Source of the DNA: UBA1447 sp964627535
GTDB lineage: Bacteria; Bacillota; Clostridia; Oscillospirales; Acutalibacteraceae
Reading direction: 5' to 3'
Assembly: GCA_964627535.1 (NCBI GenBank)
Contig: CAZVJW010000014.1
Coordinates: 14,154-78,153 of the forward strand
DNA length: 64,000 nucleotides
In this document: positions 18,193 through 26,471 of the stretch, one piece after another
Numbering within the stretch: the first letter of the stretch is position 1
How the letters are laid out: the number at the start of each line of letters is the position of its first letter
Translations under genes and position numbers: made by a program
Notes under the pieces: generated by a model
Databases searched by the model: none
The model's input: the letters and a program-made list of their open reading frames with translations, nothing else
Told to the model about the DNA's origin: nothing

Positions 18193-21100
18193 ATGAAACA
18201 AATTTCCAAACGACTTTCAGGAATATTTTTGGCGATGATTATGGTTGTTACGATGATCCCATTGGGTGCTTTTACAGCCTCTGCCACCGGAGCGACCGTT
18301 CAAAGCGAGTACGCCACCGGCGACATCATCACCTTCGGCTCCTACCCACAAACGAAGGTAACTGACTCCGGGCTTATCACCGCTCTTAACACCCAAACGC
18401 TGCAAGGCGACAGTACCGTCACCTATGGCGGCTCAAGATACAAGCGCGTCTATTTTACCCATTATACCCCATATTCTTACGATTACCCGACCACCGCCGA
18501 TTATAGTTATCAGGACAACAACGGCTACTATATTAACACCGTCTACTGGTTCAAATACGAGCAGATCCAATGGCGTGTGCTATCCAGTACAAACGGCGAA
18601 TTGTTTGTCATGGCTGAGAAAATTCTGACGATAAGGGCTTATAACCAAGTATACACAAATGTCACATGGGAAACCTGCACACTGCGTTCCTGGCTGAACA
18701 ATGAGTTTTTCGGCGAAGCATTTAACACAATGGAGCAGGCGAGAATAAAAACAAGTACCGTCGTCAATGCGGATTATGGTACCACGGACGGTGGCAACAA
18801 CACCAGCGACAAGCTGTTTTTGCTTTCTTACAGTGAGGTTATGAATCCCGCTTACGGATTTAGTTCAAGTTATTCAACTCGTGATACCGCCCGTTGGGCG
18901 CAAGGGTCGGACTTCGCGAAGTGCAACGGGCTTTGGGTTCAAGATTATGGTTCTTATTTTGGGAATAGCACTTGGTTGTTGCGGTCGCCCGGTTACGATC
19001 CGAGCTCTGCCGGCGTCATGAGTTATAATGGCAGTGTCTTCGAGATCTATTCCATGGTCAACGGCGAACTCACCGGTACCCGTCCCGCTTTTAAATTAAA
19101 TCTGACATATGACATCGTTTCATCAATAACTGTTAATGTAACCGCGAATAATAAAGATAATTCCGGACAGGAACCAATAGAAAACGCAACAGTAAGCCTA
19201 TATTCAAAAAGTGAGTGGTTAAGAAACGCAACAGAAGTTGGTAACGGAAGATATGTTGTCAGCCTTGAAGGTCTTTCGGCGGAACAACTGGCAGATGCAA
19301 CAGTATCAGCTTCCAAGGTTTTCGAATCCGGATCAGGAATTAACGGCTCAGAAAGAGACGCTGTCTTCGAAAAGTTCAGAGACAGCAACGGCAATATTAT
19401 AAGATACAAGTATGAGCTTCATTCCGAGACAATCGATCCAAACGGAAACTGGTTAGGTGAGCCTATTTCGAAAGCTGTTGGCAATGCGATGAATTTAACA
19501 CTGGTGCAACCTCGGCTTTTGGTTAACATTGCTGTTTGCTATTTAGCAAATGATGAAGAATCAAAGTCGGCGGAATACGAACAAGCAGTAAAAGATGTAA
19601 TAAACGAAACATCAAAAATGCTTGCCCAGGCCACCGATGGCCATATAATGTTCGAAAAAGTTTTTTTGTTCTCTACTGAAAAGAGAACGGATTTCTATGA
19701 CACAACCAACAAGGCTTCTATGGCCGATATTAGAATAGAATCAAGAGTTAAAGATGATGGGAAACTTTCGAGTAATGTAAAAATCCACAGCAATTCAAAT
19801 CTATTTGGCTTCTACCATTCGGAAAGTTTTCCGGTAAACAGCGGGCATCTTGATAAATTCAAAAATCTGCAAGAAGAAGAGAAAAATGATATTTCGGGAA
19901 AGGCAACATTTAGGCATATTCAAATGGGCGGAACAACAAAAAGTAATTTTAATATTTTAAAACAGAAAAACACTTATGCGAAAGAATTGACACATGAGTT
20001 GGGTCATTACCTTCTTAACTTTTTTGATGAATATTTAAACGGCAGCGGTGAAGGTGTTCCCTGGGGATTTTCAAATCCAAGGCCGAAAATTGACGGAGCA
20101 AAGGTCTATTTCGGATTGATGGATAATACACATAAGGAAATTGAAATATCCAGAGATTGCGATTACACTTGGGTTGTTGGCGATGAAGCGCCGGACAGGT
20201 TAACAATGCAGTATGAGAAACACAATCAATCATGCGAGACATTTCTTTCGGGTTGGCTTATTAATGGTGTTGCAGGAAGAATCTCTACCGGAACCTTTTT
20301 AGCGGAATATGATTTTGCAGGTATAAGCAGAAGGAGAAGCTCCTATCCGTATGCAGCATTAGATAACAGTGACTTCATCTCTGATACGAGTAAATCAACA
20401 AAAGCTAATAACTCTTTGGAAAAGATATCCTCGCAGTATGGTATGTCGTTAGAGACGAACGAAAAATTGGCATTAGTTCAGACACACGGCAATGGCGATA
20501 TTGTTACTATCAATATATACCCCGAAAATCAAATCCCAATAATGCTATTCATGACAAAATCAGGCGAGGAAAGCGTAAGTGAAATTCCCCTGATAAATGA
20601 CGGTAATTACTATACTGCGATAATAAATCTCAACAAAGGAGAGCTTTGCGAACTAAAGCTTGTTGCCAATATCAATGACAACTACTTATACAACATTTTT
20701 TATGTAGAGCGTTCAGAAAACAGTAGTGATGGTTATTTCTATGAGTCTGCGGATGGTTGTGTTTATGCCTATACAATACCGCAATCTGATACTTCCTATT
20801 CATTTACAGCCAATAATGTTGAATTATCAAACGGTGATTTCAGATCGGTTAACCAATCAACATATATAAGTGCGGATAATAATGTCGAAAGCAGTAAAGG
20901 CGAACTATACTCCGTTGCATCAATTAAAGATAATATTGATTTCACTTCAATCAGCTGGTTTGTTTTAAAGAACAGCGTCTGGACAGAGCTCGAAACGGAA
21001 ATTTCAACAGAAGAGAATATGAATATCGGAGCAAGGTGTAATTTCTCCGGCGACGGTTTTTATGTATTAATGGCGAAAGAATCGGCCGTAGCGTGTTTAA

Positions 21101-22017
21101 ATGCTGTTATAGGCGTTTCTGGAACCCAAAACACTCAGATTGATGGATTAGTGAATCTAGCTTTTACCGACAGCAACCCTCCCGAAGACATAGCGTATTA
21201 CCATATTTATTACAGTGAAAACGCATTTGCATCAATTGAAGAAGAAGATGATGTCAGCCTTGACATCGTCTTTCCGGGAGCGGACGGATATAGCCTGAAC
21301 TTATATGAAGCCGGAAAAATGGCTTATGTCGGGATAGTCGCGGTCGGAACAAACGGCGCGAAGTCACCGTTAAGTGCTGTTGTGCCTGTAACCGCAGGGA
21401 CGGCCGATACAGATGCAGACGGTATTCCTGACTGGTACTGCGACAAATATCTGTTGTGGGGTATGGCGGATGAAAATAGGGATATCGCCAATAGCGATGA
21501 TGACGGCGACTATTACACCAATTTTGAGGAGTATCAAAGAGGCTCAGACCCAAAGAATCCGTATGATAAAAATATCTTCGTAAAAGCCGGAATGAATACG
21601 GTTATTGATTGGCAAAACTACTTCATATATGGATTTGAAACGGCACCTGTAACGCTTGATGGACTGATTGCGAAATCAAGCGCTGCAACACTACAAATGC
21701 TACCAGCCCAAGGTATGGTAAACGGCACAGGAACGGTAATAAATGTTATTGTTGACGGTTTGGTTACGGAAACATATACTATCGTCATCTACGGCGATGT
21801 TAATGGCGATGGGGTAATCGACACCGCTGATTCTGACACGATTGTTGACATCGGAAATTATGCGCTGCCGCAATGGGACCCCGTAACGGATGCCGCTTTT
21901 ATCAAGGCATGTGACCTCTTCCGGGATGGCGTGATTGATGAAAACGACTGCGCTGTTTTAACGGATGTGCAAAATTATGCATTAACGCTTGACCAGCGCA
22001 CGGGTGTGGCTGATTAA
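18193..22017 (+). CDS. Secreted CLCA-like metalloprotease with DUF6273-like and dockerin domains
   Basis: A 1274-residue exported protein. It has a signal peptide (residues 1-32, FTASA cleavage), a DUF6273-like region (about 38-305; GSYPQ..., WRVLS, TCTLRSWLNNEFF, WLLRSPG), a beta-rich linker, then a zinc-protease region with H601-E-L-G-H605-YLLNFF-D612-E-Y. That spacing matches the HExxHxxxGxxDE motif of CLCA proteins, with Asn in place of Gly. Further on are a fibronectin-like stretch, a Ca-binding TSP3/EF-like segment (about 1071-1120; DTDADGIPDW, NSDDDGDYYTN) and a C-terminal dockerin-like pair (about 1201-1270; DVNGDGVIDTAD, DLFRDGVIDEND). It would act outside the cell, perhaps docked on a cohesin scaffold. 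GAGGGAG precedes the ATG. Confidence 0.75.
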   Translation: MKQISKRLSGIFLAMIMVVTMIPLGAFTASATGATVQSEYATGDIITFGSYPQTKVTDSGLITALNTQTLQGDSTVTYGGSRYKRVYFTHYTPYSYDYPTTADYSYQDNNGYYINTVYWFKYEQIQWRVLSSTNGELFVMAEKILTIRAYNQVYTNVTWETCTLRSWLNNEFFGEAFNTMEQARIKTSTVVNADYGTTDGGNNTSDKLFLLSYSEVMNPAYGFSSSYSTRDTARWAQGSDFAKCNGLWVQDYGSYFGNSTWLLRSPGYDPSSAGVMSYNGSVFEIYSMVNGELTGTRPAFKLNLTYDIVSSITVNVTANNKDNSGQEPIENATVSLYSKSEWLRNATEVGNGRYVVSLEGLSAEQLADATVSASKVFESGSGINGSERDAVFEKFRDSNGNIIRYKYELHSETIDPNGNWLGEPISKAVGNAMNLTLVQPRLLVNIAVCYLANDEESKSAEYEQAVKDVINETSKMLAQATDGHIMFEKVFLFSTEKRTDFYDTTNKASMADIRIESRVKDDGKLSSNVKIHSNSNLFGFYHSESFPVNSGHLDKFKNLQEEEKNDISGKATFRHIQMGGTTKSNFNILKQKNTYAKELTHELGHYLLNFFDEYLNGSGEGVPWGFSNPRPKIDGAKVYFGLMDNTHKEIEISRDCDYTWVVGDEAPDRLTMQYEKHNQSCETFLSGWLINGVAGRISTGTFLAEYDFAGISRRRSSYPYAALDNSDFISDTSKSTKANNSLEKISSQYGMSLETNEKLALVQTHGNGDIVTINIYPENQIPIMLFMTKSGEESVSEIPLINDGNYYTAIINLNKGELCELKLVANINDNYLYNIFYVERSENSSDGYFYESADGCVYAYTIPQSDTSYSFTANNVELSNGDFRSVNQSTYISADNNVESSKGELYSVASIKDNIDFTSISWFVLKNSVWTELETEISTEENMNIGARCNFSGDGFYVLMAKESAVACLNAVIGVSGTQNTQIDGLVNLAFTDSNPPEDIAYYHIYYSENAFASIEEEDDVSLDIVFPGADGYSLNLYEAGKMAYVGIVAVGTNGAKSPLSAVVPVTAGTADTDADGIPDWYCDKYLLWGMADENRDIANSDDDGDYYTNFEEYQRGSDPKNPYDKNIFVKAGMNTVIDWQNYFIYGFETAPVTLDGLIAKSSAATLQMLPAQGMVNGTGTVINVIVDGLVTETYTIVIYGDVNGDGVIDTADSDTIVDIGNYALPQWDPVTDAAFIKACDLFRDGVIDENDCAVLTDVQNYALTLDQRTGVAD

Positions 22018-22045
22018 AATTAAACACCTTTTACGATTTCGGTTA

Positions 22046-22180
22046 ATACTAATTCACGATTAAATAACTCTAAAAAATCAAGCAAAAGCTTTGATTCATA
22101 CGATTCTCCATTTTAATGCAGAATAGTATTATGGGTTTTTGTACCGAATTTTTAGCTATGTTTTAAAGAGGGATTAGTAT
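22046..22180. mobile_element. MITE-like element, long form, copy 2
   Basis: A 135-bp element with ATACTAATTCAC / GGGATTAGTAT ends. Compared with the short copies it carries about 33 extra bp in the middle (ATTCTCCATTTTAATGCAG core) at the point where short copies read TTTGAxAAATGGG. Its right third matches copies 1 and 4. Confidence 0.75.
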
Positions 22181-22210
22181 AATCAGTATAAACAGCTAAT
22201 AACGAAATCT

Positions 22211-22254
22211 GCGCCCCGTCAGAAGAACAGCTGCTTCTTACGGGGCGCTTATCA
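22211..22254 (+). terminator. Terminator after the dockerin protease gene
   Basis: GCGCCCCGT pairs with ACGGGGCGC, with an inner AGAAG/CTTCT stem, followed by TTATCATTT. It sits between convergent genes. Confidence 0.75.
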
Positions 22255-22269
22255 TTTGTATATAGGATT

Positions 22270-22683
22270 TCAGAAATACTCAATAATATTATGAAGAACG
22301 GAGTTGTCAAAATTTATTGTTAAACCTGGGTCGTGCAGGATAAAAACCCGGACGATGTAAACGGAAATAAACAGTGTGATTATTAAAACCGCAATCAGGT
22401 ATGATGCTTTTTTACCGATATGGAAATGAAAAACATCGTTGTGCAAAAACAAAAATATGACCGGAACAACCACCGGGAAGAGCGGGTGGCAAGCGAAAGC
22501 TCCGCCAATATCTCCGCTGAAAAAAGCCAAATAAGCTCTTGACAAACCGCATCCGGGGCAGGGGACGCCGAAAAAATGCCTGATGGGACACCCGAGGTAT
22601 TTTATATAAACTAATATGAAAAGCGCTATAGCGATATGCGCTGTGATTGTGAAAAGAGCTTTGTTTTTAGCAACTCTTTTCAT
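22270..22683 (-). CDS. DUF2752 family membrane protein
   Basis: 137 residues, three to four hydrophobic segments and the family signature GVPCPGCGLSRAYLAFFSGDIGGAF. Function unknown; the family often sits next to TM2-domain proteins, as here (5-nt gap to the TM2 gene upstream, so one transcript). Confidence 0.85.
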   Translation of the reverse strand: MKRVAKNKALFTITAHIAIALFILVYIKYLGCPIRHFFGVPCPGCGLSRAYLAFFSGDIGGAFACHPLFPVVVPVIFLFLHNDVFHFHIGKKASYLIAVLIITLFISVYIVRVFILHDPGLTINFDNSVLHNIIEYF

Positions 22684-22688
22684 CCGGG

Positions 22689-23114
22689 TTACACATCGCT
22701 TTTCAGCGGATATCCGGCGCCGTCCGTGTTGATGGTTCCGGTCAAAATCTGAACTCCTTCAACGATAGCCCACACCTGCGAAACAACAGCAAGCGCGCCG
22801 CAGGATAGGATTGAAATTAAGAGCTGGGTAACCGCTTTGCTTGTGTATCCAAGGTAAAAGTTATGAACGCCGAGGCTGCCAAGGAAAAACGCGAGCAGAG
22901 CACCGGCTAATTTTGACTTTTGCTCAACTCCCGGCGGCATGGCGTTTTGAACGGGAACAAAACCAGCCCCGCATTTAACACAAAAAACCGCATTCACATC
23001 GGTTTGCGCGCCGCAATTTGGGCAAAACCTGTTGCCTGTACCCGCAGGCACACCGCACCGGGTGCAAACATAAGCTCCGGGCTGCATCTGAGCCCCGCAA
23101 TTTCTGCAAAACAT
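22689..23114 (-). CDS. Zinc-ribbon and TM2 domain protein
   Basis: Starts MFCRNCGAQM; three CxxC pairs at the N-terminus form zinc ribbons (CRNCGA, CTRCGV, CPNCGA, CVKCGA), followed by a TM2 domain (KSKLAGALLAFFLGSLGVHNFYLGYTSKA, two membrane helices). GGAGGAG just upstream supports the ATG at 23114 rather than the longer frame beginning at 23129, whose first codons are the ribosome site itself. Role unknown. Confidence 0.85.
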   Translation of the reverse strand: MFCRNCGAQMQPGAYVCTRCGVPAGTGNRFCPNCGAQTDVNAVFCVKCGAGFVPVQNAMPPGVEQKSKLAGALLAFFLGSLGVHNFYLGYTSKAVTQLLISILSCGALAVVSQVWAIVEGVQILTGTINTDGAGYPLKSDV

Positions 23115-23142
23115 AATAATCTCCTCCATTACCGGCTTAAAA

Positions 23143-24708
23143 CTAAGCCGGGACTTTCTTTATTTGTTCGAACACCTTGAAAACGGCGGCCACATAATCG
23201 GCAACAGTCTTTTGATTTCCGTCAGCAGCGGTTGTAAAGTGAAGAGTCATCCCCTTGTCACCGGCGGCCATGAACTGCGGATGGTTGGCATCTGTCCGGA
23301 CAGTTGGCTGTTTGGTCTGTTCCAGCAGCCAAAAGACAAAATCACAGAATTCGGAGCCATAAAGCGTACCGATATGCGCAACACCCCTGAAAAACCAAAC
23401 CTGTTCCGGGAACATGCAGGCGGAAGCATCAATTATTCGGTCGGGGGAAATGTGATTTTTACCGCAGCAGGTATTCGCTTGGGTGTAACCGGCCGGCAGT
23501 TTCTCGCCGAGCTGAGCTACGGTCGCGCCGGTGCTGGTGCAGACGGTTTCAATCAAACCGTCACCTTGCTTGATAGCGGACGGAAAACCGGGAATCAGCG
23601 CGTCTTCATAATTCGAAGTGAACATAACATTTACTCCGCTGAGCATGGCGTTTTCGATAATCTCCCGGCGTTTTTCCCTTATATTATAATGAAAAAAATC
23701 AATCCTTTCAATCAATTTAGCGTATTTGGCGTCAGTGAGCAGCGCGCTCTTTGCCTGTTCGTAAGCACCTTCACGCACGAGTGACCACATGCCCGGCATG
23801 GTGCCTAAGTTGTCAACCATCACCTCTTTAAGAGCCCTGTCCTTCAATGCGCCGAGCATGCCATTGAGGAAATTCACAGCCTTTTCGAGCGACCCTGCTT
23901 GGTCAAGCACCTCAACAAATGCATCCAGGACATAATCAAGATGGTTATCGTTATTGACATTGAGCCTCAAATAGTGTTTCAAAGCAGTTTTATCAATGCT
24001 GATTTTGCCCGTCAGAATTTCACTCGCCGCGAGCGAACCGGAAAAAGCGGATGAAAGGAACAGGCAGCTTTCAACATCTTCATAGCCGAATTCCGCAAAA
24101 TAGGCGAGTGTCAGCGACCCGCCAAGGCTGCATGCCGTGATGTCGACCATGCTGTGCCCTGTTTCTGCCTTTACCCTTTTTATCATGGCGTTTAGTTCTT
24201 TCGCGTGCTCCAACGGGTCAAGCCGCCAGTCATAATTAAAAAAATAAACATGGTCCGCACCAATCCTGTCGCAGGCCGAACGAAGCAGGCCTTCCTCGCT
24301 TTTAACAGCGCTGTTCATGAATTCGGGATAGTTTGCCATGGAAAGCGGAAAGGTCGTTGTCGTTAAAAAATATTTCGAGTTGCCATCAGCGTCGCAGGAG
24401 GACGGCTCGAGCAGCTTATTGGCCATCGGCACAAGCCGGTCGCCTAACTTGTTCCAGTCGCGGCTAAACGCTGAGGCGGAGAGGCCTTGAATTGCCATAA
24501 GCGCCACATCACCATAGTCTATTACCGGCGGCCAAACCTGCAGTTCATCGGGCGTACCCGCACCTTTAATCAATGGGAAACCGTTCATGCCGCCGACTAC
24601 CACCAGCGGCGTATGGCCGCAACCGCAGCTTCTGGCAGCGATTGCGGGTACAACAGTCAGGGAAAAAACAACAGCGGCAAGGATTATGCTCAGCAGCTTT
24701 TTCATCAT
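23143..24708 (-). CDS. Secreted LCAT-like alpha/beta hydrolase, paralogue A
   Basis: A signal peptide (MMKKLLSIILAAVVFSLTVVPAIAA) is followed by a lipase-type fold. The nucleophile elbow is ACSLGG (Ser at about 194), so the first Gly of GxSxG is Ala. The oxyanion segment is TPLVVVGGMNGFPL, FNYDWRLDP resembles LCAT-type acyltransferases/lipases, the likely Asp is in QGDGLIE and the likely His in GVAHIGTLYG. Substrate unknown; a secreted lipase or acyltransferase is the best guess. The start is uncertain between 24717 and 24705; AGGAG lies 12 nt before 24708. A MITE separates it from its two paralogues upstream. Confidence 0.75.
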   Translation of the reverse strand: MMKKLLSIILAAVVFSLTVVPAIAARSCGCGHTPLVVVGGMNGFPLIKGAGTPDELQVWPPVIDYGDVALMAIQGLSASAFSRDWNKLGDRLVPMANKLLEPSSCDADGNSKYFLTTTTFPLSMANYPEFMNSAVKSEEGLLRSACDRIGADHVYFFNYDWRLDPLEHAKELNAMIKRVKAETGHSMVDITACSLGGSLTLAYFAEFGYEDVESCLFLSSAFSGSLAASEILTGKISIDKTALKHYLRLNVNNDNHLDYVLDAFVEVLDQAGSLEKAVNFLNGMLGALKDRALKEVMVDNLGTMPGMWSLVREGAYEQAKSALLTDAKYAKLIERIDFFHYNIREKRREIIENAMLSGVNVMFTSNYEDALIPGFPSAIKQGDGLIETVCTSTGATVAQLGEKLPAGYTQANTCCGKNHISPDRIIDASACMFPEQVWFFRGVAHIGTLYGSEFCDFVFWLLEQTKQPTVRTDANHPQFMAAGDKGMTLHFTTAADGNQKTVADYVAAVFKVFEQIKKVPA

Positions 24709-24760
24709 AGTTACCATCCACTCCTATGCTAATAAATTTATAAACCGTTGCGTTGCATTC

Positions 24761-24896
24761 ATACTAATTACTCATAAAAACCTAACAATAAAATCCGCAC
24801 AAAACCTCATAATACTATTCTGCATTAAAATGGAGAATCGTATGAATCAAAGCTTTTGTTTGATTTTTTCGAGGTTTTTTAATTGTGAATTAGTAT
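24761..24896. mobile_element. MITE-like element, long form, copy 3 (inverted relative to copy 2)
   Basis: A 136-bp element with ends ATACTAATTA / GAATTAGTAT. On the minus strand it contains the same ATACGATTCTCC and ATGCAGAATAGTATT insert as copy 2. It separates hydrolase paralogues A and B. Its last base is also the last base of the TGA stop of paralogue B. Confidence 0.75.
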
Positions 24897-26461
24897 CAGA
24901 TAAAAGCCAGAGATTTATTGATGTTCGTAAGGGCATTGAAAACAGCAATCAGGCGGCTGAACATATCGGGTTTAACCGGCGGTGTTTCTGCCAGTGGATA
25001 AAGCGTTCTGCCGTCATCGGTTGAGCCCGAAAACTGCGGATATCGGGCATCTGTCCAAACCGTTGGCTGTTCCTTTGCGTCAAGCAGCCAAAAAACGAAT
25101 TCGTTGTAGTCCGAGCCATAAGGGCAAGCGACATGGCCGACATCCTTGAAGAACCAAACCTGGTCGGGGAACATGCATGTCGAGGCGTCTATCACATTGT
25201 CCTGCGAAACATAGTTTTTGCCCCCAAGGGGATTCTTCTGAACATACCCGGCAGGGAAGGTGCTGCCGAAAGGCGCGCAGGTTGCACCGCCGCTCGTGCA
25301 TGTCGCTTCAACAAGGCCGTCGTTTTGCCCGGCGGCAGAAGGATAAACAGGTATGGAGGTATGGTTATAATGCGAGCAGAAAGAAACCGTAACGCCCTGC
25401 TGCATAACATTGTTGATTATTTCCTGCCGCTTCACTCTTACATTGTAATGAAAATCGTCTATTCTTGCTATCAGCTTCGCGTGCTTTGCGGGGTCAAGCA
25501 GGTCGGTCTTTGCTGTTTCGTAGTTATTTTCGCGAATAAGCGCCCAAAATCCGGGAATGGTGCAGAGCGTGTCAATCAAAACCTCGTTAAAAGCTCTTTC
25601 CAGCAAGGCCTGCGTTCCTTCATTAACAAGGTTCAAAATCATATCCAAAACATCGGCGCAGTCAAGAATACCCAGCAATGAATTCACAATAAAATTGACA
25701 TTTTCAGAAGAATTAACATTTTCATCAATAAAGTTTTTCAAAACGTTTTTATCGATAATAATTTGCTTTGTAAAAACCTCGCTGGCAACAAGAGAACCGC
25801 CGAAAGCGGAGGAAAGGAAAACACAGCTTTCAATATCGTTGCCGCCGTATTTCTCAAGGTAGGCAAGCGCCTGATTTGCGCCCAAGCTGCAAACCGCGAG
25901 GTCAACCTTCTTGTGGTTTGTTTCGGCCAAAGCCGTTTCAATCAGCGAATTCAGCGCTTCGGCGTTGACTAAAGGGTCAATGCGCCAGTCATAATTGAAA
26001 AGATAGGTATGGTCGGCGCCAATTCTGTCGCAGGCTGAATGCACAAGACCGCTTTCGCTGTAACCCCCGTTTGCTACATCGGGGTAGTATGCCATGGATT
26101 TCGGGAATGTTGTGGTTGAGATACTATACTTTGAATCGCCGTCGGCATTGCAGGCTGCCGGTTCAAGCAGTTTGTTAGCAACAGGAACAACAGCATCGCC
26201 CAATTTGTTCCAATCCTGTGCGATCACTGCGGATGCGATACCGTACGCAGCTTTTAAAGCAACATCTTGTATATCAATAATTGGCGCCCAAATCTGCTTT
26301 TCATCAGGGGTGCCCTTGTCTCTGATTAACGGGTAAACGTTCATGCCGCTGACAACCACAAGCGGTGTTTTTCCGCAGTCACAGACATCTTCTGCAAAAG
26401 CGGGCTGAATAGTCAGGGAAAAAATAACAGTGGCAAGTATAACGCTTATTAATTTTTTCAT
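24896..26461 (-). CDS. Secreted LCAT-like alpha/beta hydrolase, paralogue B
   Basis: 521 residues, colinear with paralogues A and C. It has a signal peptide (MKKLISVILATVIFSLTIQ, cleavage near AFA), then TPLVVVSGMNVYPL, FNYDWRIDP, elbow AVCSLGANQ (Ser192, first Gly replaced by Val), QNDGLVEATCTSGGA with the likely Asp, and DVGHVACPYGSDYNEFVFWLL with the likely His. GAGGAG lies 6 nt before the ATG. It begins 10 nt after paralogue C, so the two are co-transcribed. The stop codon abuts a MITE, but the length matches the paralogues, so it is not obviously truncated. Confidence 0.78.
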   Translation of the reverse strand: MKKLISVILATVIFSLTIQPAFAEDVCDCGKTPLVVVSGMNVYPLIRDKGTPDEKQIWAPIIDIQDVALKAAYGIASAVIAQDWNKLGDAVVPVANKLLEPAACNADGDSKYSISTTTFPKSMAYYPDVANGGYSESGLVHSACDRIGADHTYLFNYDWRIDPLVNAEALNSLIETALAETNHKKVDLAVCSLGANQALAYLEKYGGNDIESCVFLSSAFGGSLVASEVFTKQIIIDKNVLKNFIDENVNSSENVNFIVNSLLGILDCADVLDMILNLVNEGTQALLERAFNEVLIDTLCTIPGFWALIRENNYETAKTDLLDPAKHAKLIARIDDFHYNVRVKRQEIINNVMQQGVTVSFCSHYNHTSIPVYPSAAGQNDGLVEATCTSGGATCAPFGSTFPAGYVQKNPLGGKNYVSQDNVIDASTCMFPDQVWFFKDVGHVACPYGSDYNEFVFWLLDAKEQPTVWTDARYPQFSGSTDDGRTLYPLAETPPVKPDMFSRLIAVFNALTNINKSLAFI

Positions 26462-26471
26462 ACAGTTCTCC

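Noticed and set aside
23164..23784. Plus-strand 206-codon frame
   Set aside because: Lies wholly inside hydrolase paralogue A on the other strand and has no family features.
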